From: Chloroflexota bacterium
GTDB lineage: Bacteria > Chloroflexota > Anaerolineae > UBA4142
Length of the DNA stretch: 45,845 bases
Reading direction: 5' to 3'
Assembly: GCA_023489485.1 (NCBI GenBank)
Contig: JAMDCU010000106.1
Location: 1 to 45,845 of the forward strand
Position 1 is the first letter of the stretch; each line of letters opens with the position of its first letter. A model generated the notes under the pieces. The model saw nothing but the letters and a program-made list of their open reading frames with translations, ran no database searches and was not told the DNA's origin. Position numbers and translations under genes: made by a program. Positions 1 through 8,281 of the stretch are shown one piece after another.

Positions 1-375
1 TTTCCGATTCGGCTGGAGATTCCCGAAGTGGGCAAGGAAGGATTGAAAAAGTGGATGTATCGCGCCACGCTGCCGGCTTCGTTGATTCTCGGTACCCTGA
101 TGGGCCTGGAAAGTTTTCCATGCTCGGCCGGGCCATACGTCGCGATTCTTGGCCTGCTGGGCAGTCAAACCGGTTTCTGGGAAGGTCTGGGATATCTCGC
201 GCTCTACAATCTCATGTTCATCCTGCCTCTCGTCGTCGTCCTGGGTCTTTCACTGAATCCTGTGCTGGGCGCGAGGATTCAAGCGTGGGAACGGTCGTCC
301 TCACGGCAGGTGCGCGGTACCACGGGTGGTGTGATGGCCGCCCTGGGGTTGGGCTTACTCCTCTGGCTGCTTTAG
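1..375 (+). CDS. CcdA/DsbD-type thiol-electron transporter, 3' part
   Basis: The frame is open from base 1, so the gene begins upstream of the window; the track's GTG at 28 is probably internal. The visible 124 residues are hydrophobic, with at least three membrane spans. A Cys in 'ESFPCSAGPYVAIL' resembles the Pro-flanked Cys that CcdA-family proteins use to pass electrons from cytoplasmic thioredoxin across the membrane. The DsbA-like gene starts 7 nt after the stop, so the two are probably co-transcribed and CcdA would keep that partner reduced. A MauE or cytochrome c biogenesis role cannot be separated from the fragment. Family assignment rests on membrane pattern, the Cys motif and the neighbour. 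Confidence 0.7.
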   Translation, partial: FPIRLEIPEVGKEGLKKWMYRATLPASLILGTLMGLESFPCSAGPYVAILGLLGSQTGFWEGLGYLALYNLMFILPLVVVLGLSLNPVLGARIQAWERSSSRQVRGTTGGVMAALGLGLLLWLL

Positions 376-382
376 GAGAAAC

Positions 383-1060
383 ATGTCAAAGCGAAGAAAA
401 CCGCGCGGTGAACGAACGCGGGGACTGCCCCAGCGTTACTGGGTGATTGGGCTGGCGATTGGATTGTTGGCACTGGTTCTGGCTGTCGTATTGTGGTTTC
501 CGAATCGCGGCGACAACGCGTCGGCGCCGACCAAGGTGAATCTCGACAAGAGTAAGGGCGAACCCGGCGCTCCCGTCACCGTGATGGAGTACGGCGACTT
601 TCAGTGACCGGGCTGTGGGCAATTTGCCACTGGCGCGGCGCGCCAGCTCGAAGAAGAATACGTCAAAACGGGCAAAGTACGGTTTGCCTTTCGGCACATG
701 GCTTTCGTCGGCAACGAATCGGTCTGGGCGGCGGAGGCAACCGAGTGTGCCAATGAGCAGGGACGTTTCTGGGATTACTATGCCAAGCTCTTTGAAAAGC
801 AGGGGGGCGAGAACGTCGGCGCCTTTAGCAAAGAGAACCTGCAGCGATTCGCGGCTGACCTGGGACTAGACACCGCGCAGTTTAGTCAATGCCTGGCCGC
901 GGGCACGTACACTTCCAAGGTGCAGCAGGAAACCGCCGAAGGTCGGCAAAAGGGCGTGCGCGGCACTCCGACCGTTTTCGTCAACGGGCAACTCATCGAA
1001 GGCGGGAGCGACTATCGGTTGCTGCGTTCGGCGGTAGAGTCGGCGGTGGGCAGGCGGTAG
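383..1060 (+). CDS. DsbA-like membrane-anchored thiol oxidoreductase, predicted selenoprotein (UxxC)
   Basis: The ATG at 383 follows AGGAG with 5-nt spacing. Reading through the in-frame TGA at 605-607 joins the 74-aa and 120-aa track ORFs (same frame) into a 225-residue protein. It has an N-terminal anchor (residues 20-42), then 'VMEYGDFQ-U-PGC', helices, and the cis-Pro loop 'RGTPTVFVNG' (Pro about 196). DsbA/thioredoxin_4 proteins normally read 'GDFQCPxC', so the TGA falls exactly on the nucleophilic Cys, giving U75-P-G-C78. A GC-rich hairpin follows at SECIS distance. The domain would sit outside the membrane, reduced by the adjacent CcdA-like protein. Sec-containing DsbA-like proteins are known among predicted bacterial selenoproteins. 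The alternative is a nonsense mutation, but everything downstream keeps frame and family motifs. Confidence 0.85.
630..646 (+). other. candidate bacterial SECIS hairpin of the DsbA-like gene
   Basis: CTGGCGC pairs with GCGCCAG around a GGC loop (7 bp), or 6 bp with loop CGGCG. The loop begins about 30 nt after the TGA at 605-607, inside the usual bSECIS distance of roughly 16-37 nt, and has G at its start. A second possible hairpin nearer the TGA (around 616-631) has an AT-rich loop without G and fits less well. This is the least distinctive SECIS candidate apart from that of the MerP-like gene. Confidence 0.5.
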
Positions 1061-1095
1061 TGATCGCCATGCTCATTTTTGTCTCGGAGGCAACA

Positions 1096-2031
1096 ATGAA
1101 TCTTGCGCCGACGTGCGAAAACAGCCACCCACCCCTGGGACTCTGTTACGTGCTTAAGGTCAATGGCTTGAAGATCCACCTTGTGGATGGCGGAAGTGGT
1201 CGTGCCGTGGTCGTGCTGGTCCATGGTGGCCAGGCGTGGTCCTATACTTGGCGCCATCAATTCGAACCCTTCGCTGCAGCGGGCTATCGGATTATCGCTC
1301 CCGATCTGCCGGGCAGTGGATATTCGGACTTGGCGCTCGATAACGACTACTCCATCGAAGGGCAGTCCAGGTTCTTGGGCCAGTTGCTTGACACTCTGAA
1401 AATCCAGCAGGCGGCATTTATCGCCAGTTCTGCCGGCGGGCCGCCCGTACTGGATTTCGCCATCCGCCATCCGGAACGAGTGAGCGCGCTGATATTGGCA
1501 TCCACTTGCGGTGTGCCGCACCACAAGCCATGGCTGTGGCGCGTAGTGCGACTGCCCTTGATTGGGGAGGCGCTCAAGCCTTTCGTGACGCGGCGGATGG
1601 TAGGTAGCAGTCTGCGCGGAATGGTGTACGACGAGTCGCAGGTAACCGATGATGTGGTGTTGGCGTACTATGAACCACTGCATCGCCCCGGTGCGTGGAA
1701 GGCACAATTGAGGGTGGAAAGGCTTTGGCAGCCGCGTTGGGTCGAAGCCAATCTGGAACGAATCACGGCACCGGCCTTGGTCCTGTGGGGTGTGGCCGAT
1801 TCCATCCACTCCTTGAAGATGGCGCGCGAGTTTGGCCAGCGCATCCGCAACGCGCAAGTGGCGACGCTGCCCGCCTGCGGTCACTTGCCCCATGAGGAAC
1901 AGCCGGACAGGTTCAACTCCTTGGCCGCGAAATTCCTGTGCGGCAGTGGGATTCTAGGATCGGACAGCGTGTCCTCGAGATCGGTTGATTCGCCCTTGAG
2001 GGACACGTCGGAGGCGCAGAGCTGCGCGTAG
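1096..2031 (+). CDS. alpha/beta-fold hydrolase
   Basis: The ATG at 1096 follows GGAGG with 6-nt spacing, so the track's longer version (from 889, overlapping the DsbA-like gene) is rejected. The 311-residue protein shows the alpha/beta hydrolase plan: oxyanion segment 'VLVHGGQAWS', nucleophile elbow 'IASSAGG' (a GxSxG variant with Ala first), acid loop 'LWGVADSIH' and catalytic His in 'PACGHLPHEEQP'. Similar proteins include haloalkane dehalogenases, epoxide hydrolases and C-C bond hydrolases; the substrate cannot be read from sequence. The last 30 residues are polar and low in complexity and look like a non-conserved tail. It may be read through from the CcdA/DsbA-like genes, 35 nt away. Confidence 0.85.
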   Translation: MNLAPTCENSHPPLGLCYVLKVNGLKIHLVDGGSGRAVVVLVHGGQAWSYTWRHQFEPFAAAGYRIIAPDLPGSGYSDLALDNDYSIEGQSRFLGQLLDTLKIQQAAFIASSAGGPPVLDFAIRHPERVSALILASTCGVPHHKPWLWRVVRLPLIGEALKPFVTRRMVGSSLRGMVYDESQVTDDVVLAYYEPLHRPGAWKAQLRVERLWQPRWVEANLERITAPALVLWGVADSIHSLKMAREFGQRIRNAQVATLPACGHLPHEEQPDRFNSLAAKFLCGSGILGSDSVSSRSVDSPLRDTSEAQSCA

Positions 2032-2272
2032 GTGAGAACGCGGATGTCGCGTGGTCTCAGAAAGTTGTGGCGGAGTCGCCCCTTGTTGCAGTATGACGAC
2101 ATAACTAATCGCGTCCTCATATGCGCCACAACGAAGGTGGCGCGGCTACTTCAGCGGGCGCAAGGGCGCTTGGTAACTCGGTTCGCACTACCCCATGCGA
2201 TGCTCATGCGGGCACGATGCCGAGCGCACGAGAGGCCCATTCATTGAGCTCGCCAGCGGTGAGGAAAACACG
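2032..2272 (+). other. intergenic, no gene seen
   Basis: These 241 bases carry only short overlapping ORFs without recognisable protein features. They precede the CDF transporter and probably contain its promoter, but I could not single out a convincing -35/-10 pair. Confidence 0.4.
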
Positions 2273-3166
2273 ATGACTCGAACTCCATCTGCCGCGGCGC
2301 AGCATCGTCGCGCGCTGCGTGTCACCTTCGCGCTCAATTTGGCCTACCTCGTGATCGAGGCCGCCGGAGGGATTGCGACCAATAGTCTGGCGTTACTCGC
2401 CGACGCGGCCCATATGCTTACCGACGTCGGCGGGCTCGCACTCGCGCTGTTCGCCATGTGGATGGCACAGAGACCTGCGACGCCCCAGAAGACCTTTGGC
2501 TACTATCGGGTTGAGATTCTCGCCGCGCTCGCAAATGCCGTCGTTCTCTTCGTTATGGCGTTCTTTATTCTGTACGAGGCATGGGGGCGCTTTTCCAGCC
2601 CGCCAGAAGTCGCCAGCCTCCCGATGTTCGCCATCGCGGGTGTCGGGCTGGTCGTGAATCTGATCGGTATCTGGAATCTGCGCCGCGGCTCGACAGAGAG
2701 TCTGAATGTACAGGGCGCGTTCCTCGAAGTGGTCAGCGACACGCTCGGCTCGCTGGGGGTGATCCTCGCAGCCGTGATTATGTTGGCAACGGGTTGGTAT
2801 TACGCCGACCCGATTTTCAGTGTGTTGATCGGGCTCTTCATCCTGCCGCGGACTGTTGGGCTGATCCTGCAAGCCGTCAATGTTCTGCTGGAAAGCACGC
2901 CCTCCCACATCAACCTGAAGGCCGTCGAGGAGGCGATGCGTTCCATCCCAGAAGTCGCCGCAGTCCATGACCTTCACGTTTGGACGATCACGTCGGGAAT
3001 GGTGTCATTGAGCGCACACGTGGTGCTGGTTGCGGGAACGGACCCGCGGCAGGGGCAGCGGATTTTGGAGCGCCTGAACGCGCGACTCAAAGATGAATTT
3101 GGCATCGCGCATGCGACAATTCAACTCGAGTCGGTCAGCTTGGCTGACCAGGAAGAGCAGCCGTGA
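2273..3166 (+). CDS. CDF-family metal cation efflux protein (CzcD/ZitB-like)
   Basis: The ATG at 2273 has a GAGG upstream; the track start at 2195 adds a non-homologous tail. The 297-residue protein is a typical cation diffusion facilitator: six membrane segments, the metal-site motif 'LLADAAHMLTDVGG' in TM2 (HxxxD), the second intramembrane pair in TM5, and a cytosolic domain ending in 'VHDLHVWTITSGMVSLSAHV'. Family members exchange cytosolic Zn(II), Cd(II) or Co(II) for protons. The His-rich inter-helix loop typical of zinc exporters is short here, so specificity is open. It fits the metal-resistance content of the region but stands as a single unit. Confidence 0.93.
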   Translation: MTRTPSAAAQHRRALRVTFALNLAYLVIEAAGGIATNSLALLADAAHMLTDVGGLALALFAMWMAQRPATPQKTFGYYRVEILAALANAVVLFVMAFFILYEAWGRFSSPPEVASLPMFAIAGVGLVVNLIGIWNLRRGSTESLNVQGAFLEVVSDTLGSLGVILAAVIMLATGWYYADPIFSVLIGLFILPRTVGLILQAVNVLLESTPSHINLKAVEEAMRSIPEVAAVHDLHVWTITSGMVSLSAHVVLVAGTDPRQGQRILERLNARLKDEFGIAHATIQLESVSLADQEEQP

Positions 3167-3505
3167 GTAACGCCGTAGCGCGCTGTGCATCAAGTCTGCG
3201 CATCCTTACATCGTGGCTGCAACCGTGGGTCTGGGCCTTATCGGGGTGTTCCATCCGGGTCCGCGCTACGCTTGGCTCGGCATACGAGTCCGCCGCTGTT
3301 CCCCGAAGAGACCGCAAGAGGGACCTTCACGCCCTGCGCTCCGACGCTGTACATGGAACGTGATGCGAAAGTGTGGTGGATGTACAACGGATGGAGAAAT
3401 GTCAGCGAAATCCATGGGAGCTAATGTGCGTGGAGCGCGGCGGGCGTTCCGGATAGAAGCGTAGAGAACTTCGTGTGAGATGTGAGATGTCGAAAGGGGC
3501 TACCC
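3167..3505 (+). other. intergenic, possible decayed gene
   Basis: About 340 bases between the CDF transporter and the DUF1573 lipoprotein. Three overlapping short ORFs in different frames (3163-3363, 3185-3424, 3213-3464) each contain protein-like patches, for example 'YMERDAKVWWMYNGW' in frame 2 and 'VGLGLIGVFHPGPRYAW' in frame 3. This could be a frameshifted remnant of a small gene. I do not recognise it and give it no function. Confidence 0.25.
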
Positions 3506-4501
3506 ATGCACAATCCAAGTGAGCGTGTGTTCGCTGTCAACTACATGCGTGCGTTCGGAATGGTCGTGGGGGTGGTCGTCATTTTGCTCACCGCATGCGG
3601 CGGCGCACCGCCGCGTGTCAGCGTCGAGCCGCCGGCCCAGGATCTGGGCGAGGTGCCGCAACAGTTGTTGCAAGTCAGCTACACCGTTCGCAATCTGGGG
3701 GGCAGTCCGCTGCGGATTGAAAAGATCAGCACCTCCTGTGAATGTACCAAGGCGACAATGGACCAGGACACGATTCCTCCGGGCGGCTCGGCAGCACTGC
3801 GGGTGACATTGGATCCCATCGAGGACGATCTCTACGGCAACCTCCTGCGCGTGATCTACATTCGCAGCAACGATCCAGCGACACCGGAAGCGCAGGTAGA
3901 ACTGCGCGTGAGTATTTTGAAGGCGACCGTCCCGCCGACTCCGCCCTCCCTTCCGGTGATGGCCTCGCCGGCGACCGCGACTCTCTTGCCCGTTCCATCG
4001 ATCGGTTCCGCCGCGCCCGACCAACGTACGCCGTTCGCGCTGCCAACGCTCACGCCCGCTGCGGCGCAAAATCCGACGGTATACACTCTACCCAAGCCGA
4101 TCGGCGCGATGCAAGATCGCCTCACACCGCCGGATGTGCCTGCGTGCCAAGGCGCCCAAAGTTTGGAGAAAGCGATCGACTTTTCCTGGGAGCAACAGGA
4201 CCCTTCCGACTGGAGGGAGGTCAATACGCGCACCTCAGAGGGGTATTGGACCTATTATCGGTGTGATCAGCCCGCGGCAGCTGTATTGGCTTTCTACCGG
4301 CAAGCGATGTCCTTGCCTCTGTACGGTTGGACGGAAGACCATGTCGACGAATCCTCCCAGGGAACCTTGCTCGTGGACAAAAAGCGCATGGATTACACCA
4401 AGCACGGGTATCGATGGGTGTACCTGTGGGTATTTCCAGACAAGTCCGATACCCAGGCTTCAGATCTAGTGACTGTCTGGTACGACTACTCCCCCTGCTG
4501 A
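3506..4501 (+). CDS. DUF1573-containing lipoprotein
   Basis: The start is set at the ATG at 3506, preceded by AAGGGG; an ATG at 3545 directly before the signal sequence is a strong alternative. The hydrophobic segment ends in lipobox 'LLTAC', predicting lipid attachment on the outer face of the membrane. The next about 100 residues form an Ig-like DUF1573 domain ('FTVRNLGGSPL'-type beta strands, 'STSCECTKATM', 'IPPGGSAALRVTLDP'), whose 'SCxC' motif is typical. A Pro/Thr-rich linker follows and then a separate about 140-residue C-terminal domain that I do not recognise. Function unknown; DUF1573 domains are common in extracytoplasmic proteins. Confidence 0.8.
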   Translation: MHNPSERVFAVNYMRAFGMVVGVVVILLTACGGAPPRVSVEPPAQDLGEVPQQLLQVSYTVRNLGGSPLRIEKISTSCECTKATMDQDTIPPGGSAALRVTLDPIEDDLYGNLLRVIYIRSNDPATPEAQVELRVSILKATVPPTPPSLPVMASPATATLLPVPSIGSAAPDQRTPFALPTLTPAAAQNPTVYTLPKPIGAMQDRLTPPDVPACQGAQSLEKAIDFSWEQQDPSDWREVNTRTSEGYWTYYRCDQPAAAVLAFYRQAMSLPLYGWTEDHVDESSQGTLLVDKKRMDYTKHGYRWVYLWVFPDKSDTQASDLVTVWYDYSPC

Positions 4502-4785
4502 TAGCGCATCTCTTTGTGCGCCGTCGGCGCACCTGAGAGCCCAGTTCCCCGCGCCTCTGTGGAGAGCGGGCCCAAACCTACCTCGCGACACGCGTCGCCG
4601 GACGAGGACAGCCAGATGCGCCCGCGCTATCTGGCGGCTTGTTCCGCCGATCTACGCCAAGTGAATCCTTTCGTGAGTCTTCCACGAGCGAGACGACGGG
4701 GTCATCTCGTTCGGATTGACACGTCTCGTCTTTCGGAGTATAATATCATTGGTTGATGATATGATGATGAATGAACAGGAGTCCC
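4502..4785 (+). other. intergenic region upstream of the CmtR-like gene
   Basis: Just after the lipoprotein gene there is a 7-bp hairpin GTGCGCC/GGCGCAC (4516-4532) without a clear T-tract. The 3' end holds the promoter and operator described separately. I see no gene: ORF 4514-4756 lacks a ribosome binding site and protein-like composition. Confidence 0.45.
4716..4762 (+). promoter_or_regulatory. consensus sigma-70 promoter with overlapping ArsR-type operator
   Basis: TTGACA (4716-4721), a 17-nt spacer and TATAAT (4739-4744) match the sigma-70 consensus perfectly. Overlapping and following the -10 is an imperfect dyad with perfect arms ATATCAT/ATGATAT (4743-4762, 6-nt spacer), the AT-rich form of ArsR/SmtB operators. 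Binding there would block polymerase, so the gene just downstream, a CmtR-like repressor, probably represses its own transcription and that of the ATPase genes until metal releases it. Confidence 0.85.
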
Positions 4786-5172
4786 ATGTACCTGCATGCC
4801 GATCCCAAGGCCGTTGACCTCCAGGCGAAGCTATTCCGTGGTTTTGGCGATCCCTCGCGACTCAGCATCCTGATGGTCCTCCGTCAGGGTCCCCTGACCG
4901 TCACCGACATCCTCGAGAAAACCGGTCTCTCCCAGTCCAACGCCTCCAATCATCTCGCCTGTTTGCGCGATTGTGGGCTGGTGGCTGCAGAACACGAAGG
5001 CCGCTACGTCAATTATCATCTGAGCGACGATCGTGTGGGCGAACTACTCGAGCTGGGCGAGTCTCTGCTCTCCGATGTGGCCCGCGGGGTGTACGAATGC
5101 ACCCGTTACAATACACCGTCGTCAAGGCACCTCAGCCAGGCTAGAGTCCCAAGATCGGGTGCCAGGCGATGA
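4786..5172 (+). CDS. ArsR/SmtB-family metal-sensing repressor, CmtR-like
   Basis: The ATG at 4786 lies 5 nt after AGGAG; the upstream ATG at 4771 is less well placed. The 128-residue winged helix-turn-helix protein contains 'SNHLACLRDCGLV', the CLxxC recognition-helix pair used by CmtR to bind Cd(II)/Pb(II) (Cys57 and Cys61 in the mycobacterial protein), and a later 'VYECTRY' Cys placed like CmtR Cys102. These three Cys argue for Cd/Pb (possibly Hg) sensing rather than Zn or As. It is the first gene behind a consensus promoter with an AT-rich dyad and is followed by YnfA, a P1B ATPase and LspA, the set it most likely controls. Confidence 0.88.
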   Translation: MYLHADPKAVDLQAKLFRGFGDPSRLSILMVLRQGPLTVTDILEKTGLSQSNASNHLACLRDCGLVAAEHEGRYVNYHLSDDRVGELLELGESLLSDVARGVYECTRYNTPSSRHLSQARVPRSGARR

Positions 5173-5293
5173 AACGCATTTCGAAGGGTAGCAGAAAAAT
5201 ACGCCGCTGAACGACAGGCATACGGAGCGCGCCTGCCAGAGGTTCGTGCCGTGGGCGTTGCTTGGCGCGAAACGCGGAGGGGAGACAAAAACG

Positions 5294-5641
5294 ATGATCG
5301 GTTTGAGCGCGATCCTTAGGTCGCTTGCGCTGTTCGTGTTGGCAGGATTCGCCGAAATCGGCGGCGGATACTTGGTGTGGCAATGGTTGCGTGAGAACAA
5401 AGGACTGGGGCTGGGAGCCGTCGGTGGTGTGATTCTATTTTTCTACGGCGTGATTCCCACGCTGCAAAGCGAAGCCGCGTTTGGGCGCGTTTACGCGGCT
5501 TACGGTGGAATTTTTATCGTGCTCTCGATTCTGTGGGGAATGGTGTTCGACCGCTGGCGCCCCGACCGCTTTGATGTGATTGGCGCCGCGATCGCGCTGG
5601 TCGGCGTCTTTGTGATGATGTGGGGACGCCAGTGGTCTTAG
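5294..5641 (+). CDS. YnfA/UPF0060 small membrane protein
   Basis: Start at ATG 5294 (GGAGGGGAG upstream); the 5246 start in the track adds a non-conserved leader. The 115 residues form four membrane helices with the family signatures 'AGFAEIGGGYLVWQWLRE' and 'AYGGIFIVLSILWGMVFD'. YnfA is related to small multidrug resistance (SMR) transporters, and export of cationic compounds has been reported for enterobacterial members. Here it sits between a CmtR-like regulator and a metal ATPase with only 13 nt to the latter, so it is probably co-expressed under metal control; whether it moves a metal is unknown. Confidence 0.9.
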   Translation: MIGLSAILRSLALFVLAGFAEIGGGYLVWQWLRENKGLGLGAVGGVILFFYGVIPTLQSEAAFGRVYAAYGGIFIVLSILWGMVFDRWRPDRFDVIGAAIALVGVFVMMWGRQWS

Positions 5642-5654
5642 GAGGAATTTAGAT

Positions 5655-7754
5655 ATGGCACAGATACAGACAATTCAGGTGCCGGTCAAGGGAATGGACT
5701 GCACCGAATGTACGCAGCACGTTCAGCACGCCCTGGCGGGACTCGAGGGCGTGCAAAAGGTCGATGTCTTTCTCGCGTCCGAAAAAGCGGTCCTCGTCCT
5801 CGATCCGCAATTGGTCACCCTGCCTATGATCCGCGAGGCTGTGAAAGGCGCCGGGTACTCGGTGCCCGAGGCCGCCGTGGCACCCATGGCCCCGTCGACT
5901 TTTCATCCCATCGGCGACGTGACTCGGCCGGTGTTGACCCTCTTCGGCATTGTCTTCGGCCTGGTGGTGTTTGTCGCCGTCGTCGGCGAATGGTTAGGGC
6001 TCTTTGAGCAGCTCACTGACCGGGTTCCCTGGTACTTGTGGCTCGCCGCCATTCTCGTCGGGGGATACCCGATCTTTCTGAATGTCCTGCGCGCCACGCT
6101 CAAACGGCAGGTGCTCTCGCATACCCTGATGACCCTGGGCGTGCTCGCTGCAGTCGCGGTCGGTGAATGGGCGACGGCGCTCGTCGTCGTGTTCTTTATG
6201 CGCGTCGGCGACTATGCCGAGCGCTTCACCACCGAGCGCGCCCGCCGGGCAGTCAAAGATCTCACGGCGATGGCACCGCAGACCGCGCGCGTCGAGCGCG
6301 AGGGGAAAGAGGAACAGGTCCCCATCGATCAGGTTCAAGTGGGCGACATCGTGATCGTACGTCCGGGTGACCAGATCCCGGTGGACGGCACGGTACTCTC
6401 AGGTCAGGCCACGGTGGACCAGTCGACGATCACCGGCGAGAGCATGCCGGTGGAAGCCGGCGCCGGCGCGAGAGTGTACGGGGCATCTATTGCCAAGTTA
6501 GGTAGCCTGCGCGTTCGGACGGACCACACGGGCGCCGATACCACCTTTGGACGCGTGATCAAGATGGTGGAGGAAGCTGAAGCGCACCGCGCCAACGTTC
6601 AAACGGTGGCCGACCGATTCTCCAGCTATTATTTGCCGGTCGTCGCCGGAATCGCATTCCTCACGTTCTTGATTCGTCGCGATCCGCTGGCGACCGCGGC
6701 GGTGCTGGTCGTGGCTTGCTCGTGTTCGTTCGCTCTCGCGACGCCCATCGCGATGCTCGCTTCGATCGGAGCGGCCGCCAAGCGCGGCGTGCTCATCAAA
6801 GGCGGCAAGTATCTCGAAACCCTGGCGCGGGCGGATGTGCTCCTGGTCGACAAGACGGGCACGCTGACCCTGGGCAGGCCACAGCTCACGGATGTCGTGC
6901 CTCTGAACGGCTTATCCGAGGACGAGGTCCTGACGTTTGCGGCGAGTGCCGAGCGGTATTCGGAGCATCCGCTGGCCGAAGCTGTGCGCTCCCTGGCGCA
7001 CGAACGCGGGCTCACCCTATCGGAGCCGCATGGGTTCGAGAGCCTGCCGGGCCTGGGGGTCCGCGCCGCGGTGAACGGCGCGCGGGTCGGGGTAGGCAAC
7101 CAACGGTTGGTCGCTGGGCGAGAACCATCCGCGGCTACTGCCGAACTGCAGTCGCAAGGCAAAACTCTCTTATGGGTGAGCGTGAACGAAGCTCTCGCCG
7201 GCGTGCTCGCCGCCCAAGATACGCTCCGTTCCGAGGTTCCGTCCGCACTCGCCGAAGCCCGTACTTTGGGCATCCGTCACATCGAGCTGCTCACCGGCGA
7301 TAACGAACGCACTGCGTCGGCCCTGGCGAAAGCGATTGGCGTCGCTTTCCGCGCCAACCTCTTGCCCGAGGACAAGATCCGCATCGTCAAAGAGTACCAG
7401 GCCCAAGGACACATCGTGATGATGGTGGGCGACGGTGTCAACGATGCGCCGGCTCTCGCACAGGCGGACGTCGGCGTCGCGATGGGAGCCGCGGGAACGG
7501 ATGTCGCGGTGGAAGCCGCCCATGTCGCCCTCATGCGGGAGGACTGGTCGCTCGTTCCAGAGACCGTACGCATCGCGCGGCGCACCATGCGCGTCGTCAA
7601 GGGCAACATCGGGTTCACGGCCGTGTACAATATACTGGGGCTGAGTCTTGCCGCGCTCGGTTTCCTGCCGCCCGTGTTGGCGGCCGCCGCCCAATCCCTG
7701 CCCGATTTGGGAATCCTCGCAAACTCGGCACGCTTGTTGCGGCAACGGACATAA
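5655..7754 (+). CDS. P1B-type heavy-metal ATPase with atypical CSC transmembrane motif
   Basis: A 699-residue metal pump with an AGGAGG ribosome binding site. Order: N-terminal HMA domain with 'GMDCTEC' (CxxC), membrane helices, actuator loop 'TGES', intramembrane metal site, phosphorylation site 'DKTGTLT', nucleotide-domain 'SEHPLAEA', 'GDGVNDAPAL'. The intramembrane motif reads 'ACSCSFALATP', so the invariant Pro of CPx ATPases is Ser (CSC), followed by SFALATP rather than ALGLATP. The two Cys favour a soft metal such as Cu(I), Cd, Pb or Hg. It is preceded by YnfA and a CmtR-like sensor and followed 13 nt later by LspA, an arrangement reminiscent of lead resistance operons (PbrA with PbrC signal peptidase). 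Confidence 0.93.
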   Translation: MAQIQTIQVPVKGMDCTECTQHVQHALAGLEGVQKVDVFLASEKAVLVLDPQLVTLPMIREAVKGAGYSVPEAAVAPMAPSTFHPIGDVTRPVLTLFGIVFGLVVFVAVVGEWLGLFEQLTDRVPWYLWLAAILVGGYPIFLNVLRATLKRQVLSHTLMTLGVLAAVAVGEWATALVVVFFMRVGDYAERFTTERARRAVKDLTAMAPQTARVEREGKEEQVPIDQVQVGDIVIVRPGDQIPVDGTVLSGQATVDQSTITGESMPVEAGAGARVYGASIAKLGSLRVRTDHTGADTTFGRVIKMVEEAEAHRANVQTVADRFSSYYLPVVAGIAFLTFLIRRDPLATAAVLVVACSCSFALATPIAMLASIGAAAKRGVLIKGGKYLETLARADVLLVDKTGTLTLGRPQLTDVVPLNGLSEDEVLTFAASAERYSEHPLAEAVRSLAHERGLTLSEPHGFESLPGLGVRAAVNGARVGVGNQRLVAGREPSAATAELQSQGKTLLWVSVNEALAGVLAAQDTLRSEVPSALAEARTLGIRHIELLTGDNERTASALAKAIGVAFRANLLPEDKIRIVKEYQAQGHIVMMVGDGVNDAPALAQADVGVAMGAAGTDVAVEAAHVALMREDWSLVPETVRIARRTMRVVKGNIGFTAVYNILGLSLAALGFLPPVLAAAAQSLPDLGILANSARLLRQRT

Positions 7755-7767
7755 AGGTGTTGACCCA

Positions 7768-8256
7768 ATGAAGTCGTGTCTATGGTTGCTCCCGACGTTC
7801 TTGATCGCGCTAGCATTAGATGTGCTGACCAAAGCGTGGGCAGAACAGGCGCTTGGACTCTACCAACCGATGCCAGTCATCGGAGAGTTGTTTCGTTTGA
7901 CGCTGGGATACAACGCGGGGGTCGCCTTCGGTCTATTTGCCAACGGCGGGGTGCTGCCGCTCGTCGCCGCGGGCATGATCATCGTGGGGCTGACCGTCTG
8001 GCTCGTCGGCGAGCTGCGCGGCGGCGAATTTTCTAATACGGCTGGGTTGGCCATTGGACTGATCCTTGGTGGCGCCATCGCCAACTTTGCCGACCGATTA
8101 CCCGATGGGCGTGTGACCGACTTCTTGGACGTGGGCCTCGGGGTGTCGCGCTGGCCCACTTTCAACCTGGCGGACAGTTTCATAGTGTTGGGCGTCGTTT
8201 TCTTGATGCTGATTGGCTTCAAGCGGAAGGATAGCGACCCATTGGTGGAAGAGTAA
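7768..8256 (+). CDS. lspA: lipoprotein signal peptidase (LspA/PbrC-like)
   Basis: ATG at 7768, 13 nt after the ATPase, with AAAGGTG upstream. The 162-residue protein has four membrane helices and the family's motifs: 'LGYNAGVAFG' early, then the two catalytic Asp motifs 'IANFADRLPDG' and 'FNLADSFI'. It cleaves lipoprotein precursors at the lipobox Cys. Coupling to a metal ATPase matches PbrC in lead resistance of Cupriavidus, so this may be an accessory rather than the housekeeping copy. The window contains lipoproteins it could process (DUF1573 protein, MerP-like selenoprotein). Confidence 0.93.
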   Translation: MKSCLWLLPTFLIALALDVLTKAWAEQALGLYQPMPVIGELFRLTLGYNAGVAFGLFANGGVLPLVAAGMIIVGLTVWLVGELRGGEFSNTAGLAIGLILGGAIANFADRLPDGRVTDFLDVGLGVSRWPTFNLADSFIVLGVVFLMLIGFKRKDSDPLVEE

Positions 8257-8281
8257 TCTCGCACACATCACGGAGTCGAAC

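Noticed and set aside
6629-7273. Long minus-strand ORFs inside the P1B ATPase genes and similar shadows (19245-20039, 24575-25402, 35785-37488)
   Set aside because: They overlap strongly conserved genes in other frames, have Arg/Ser-biased shadow composition, and lack ribosome binding sites.
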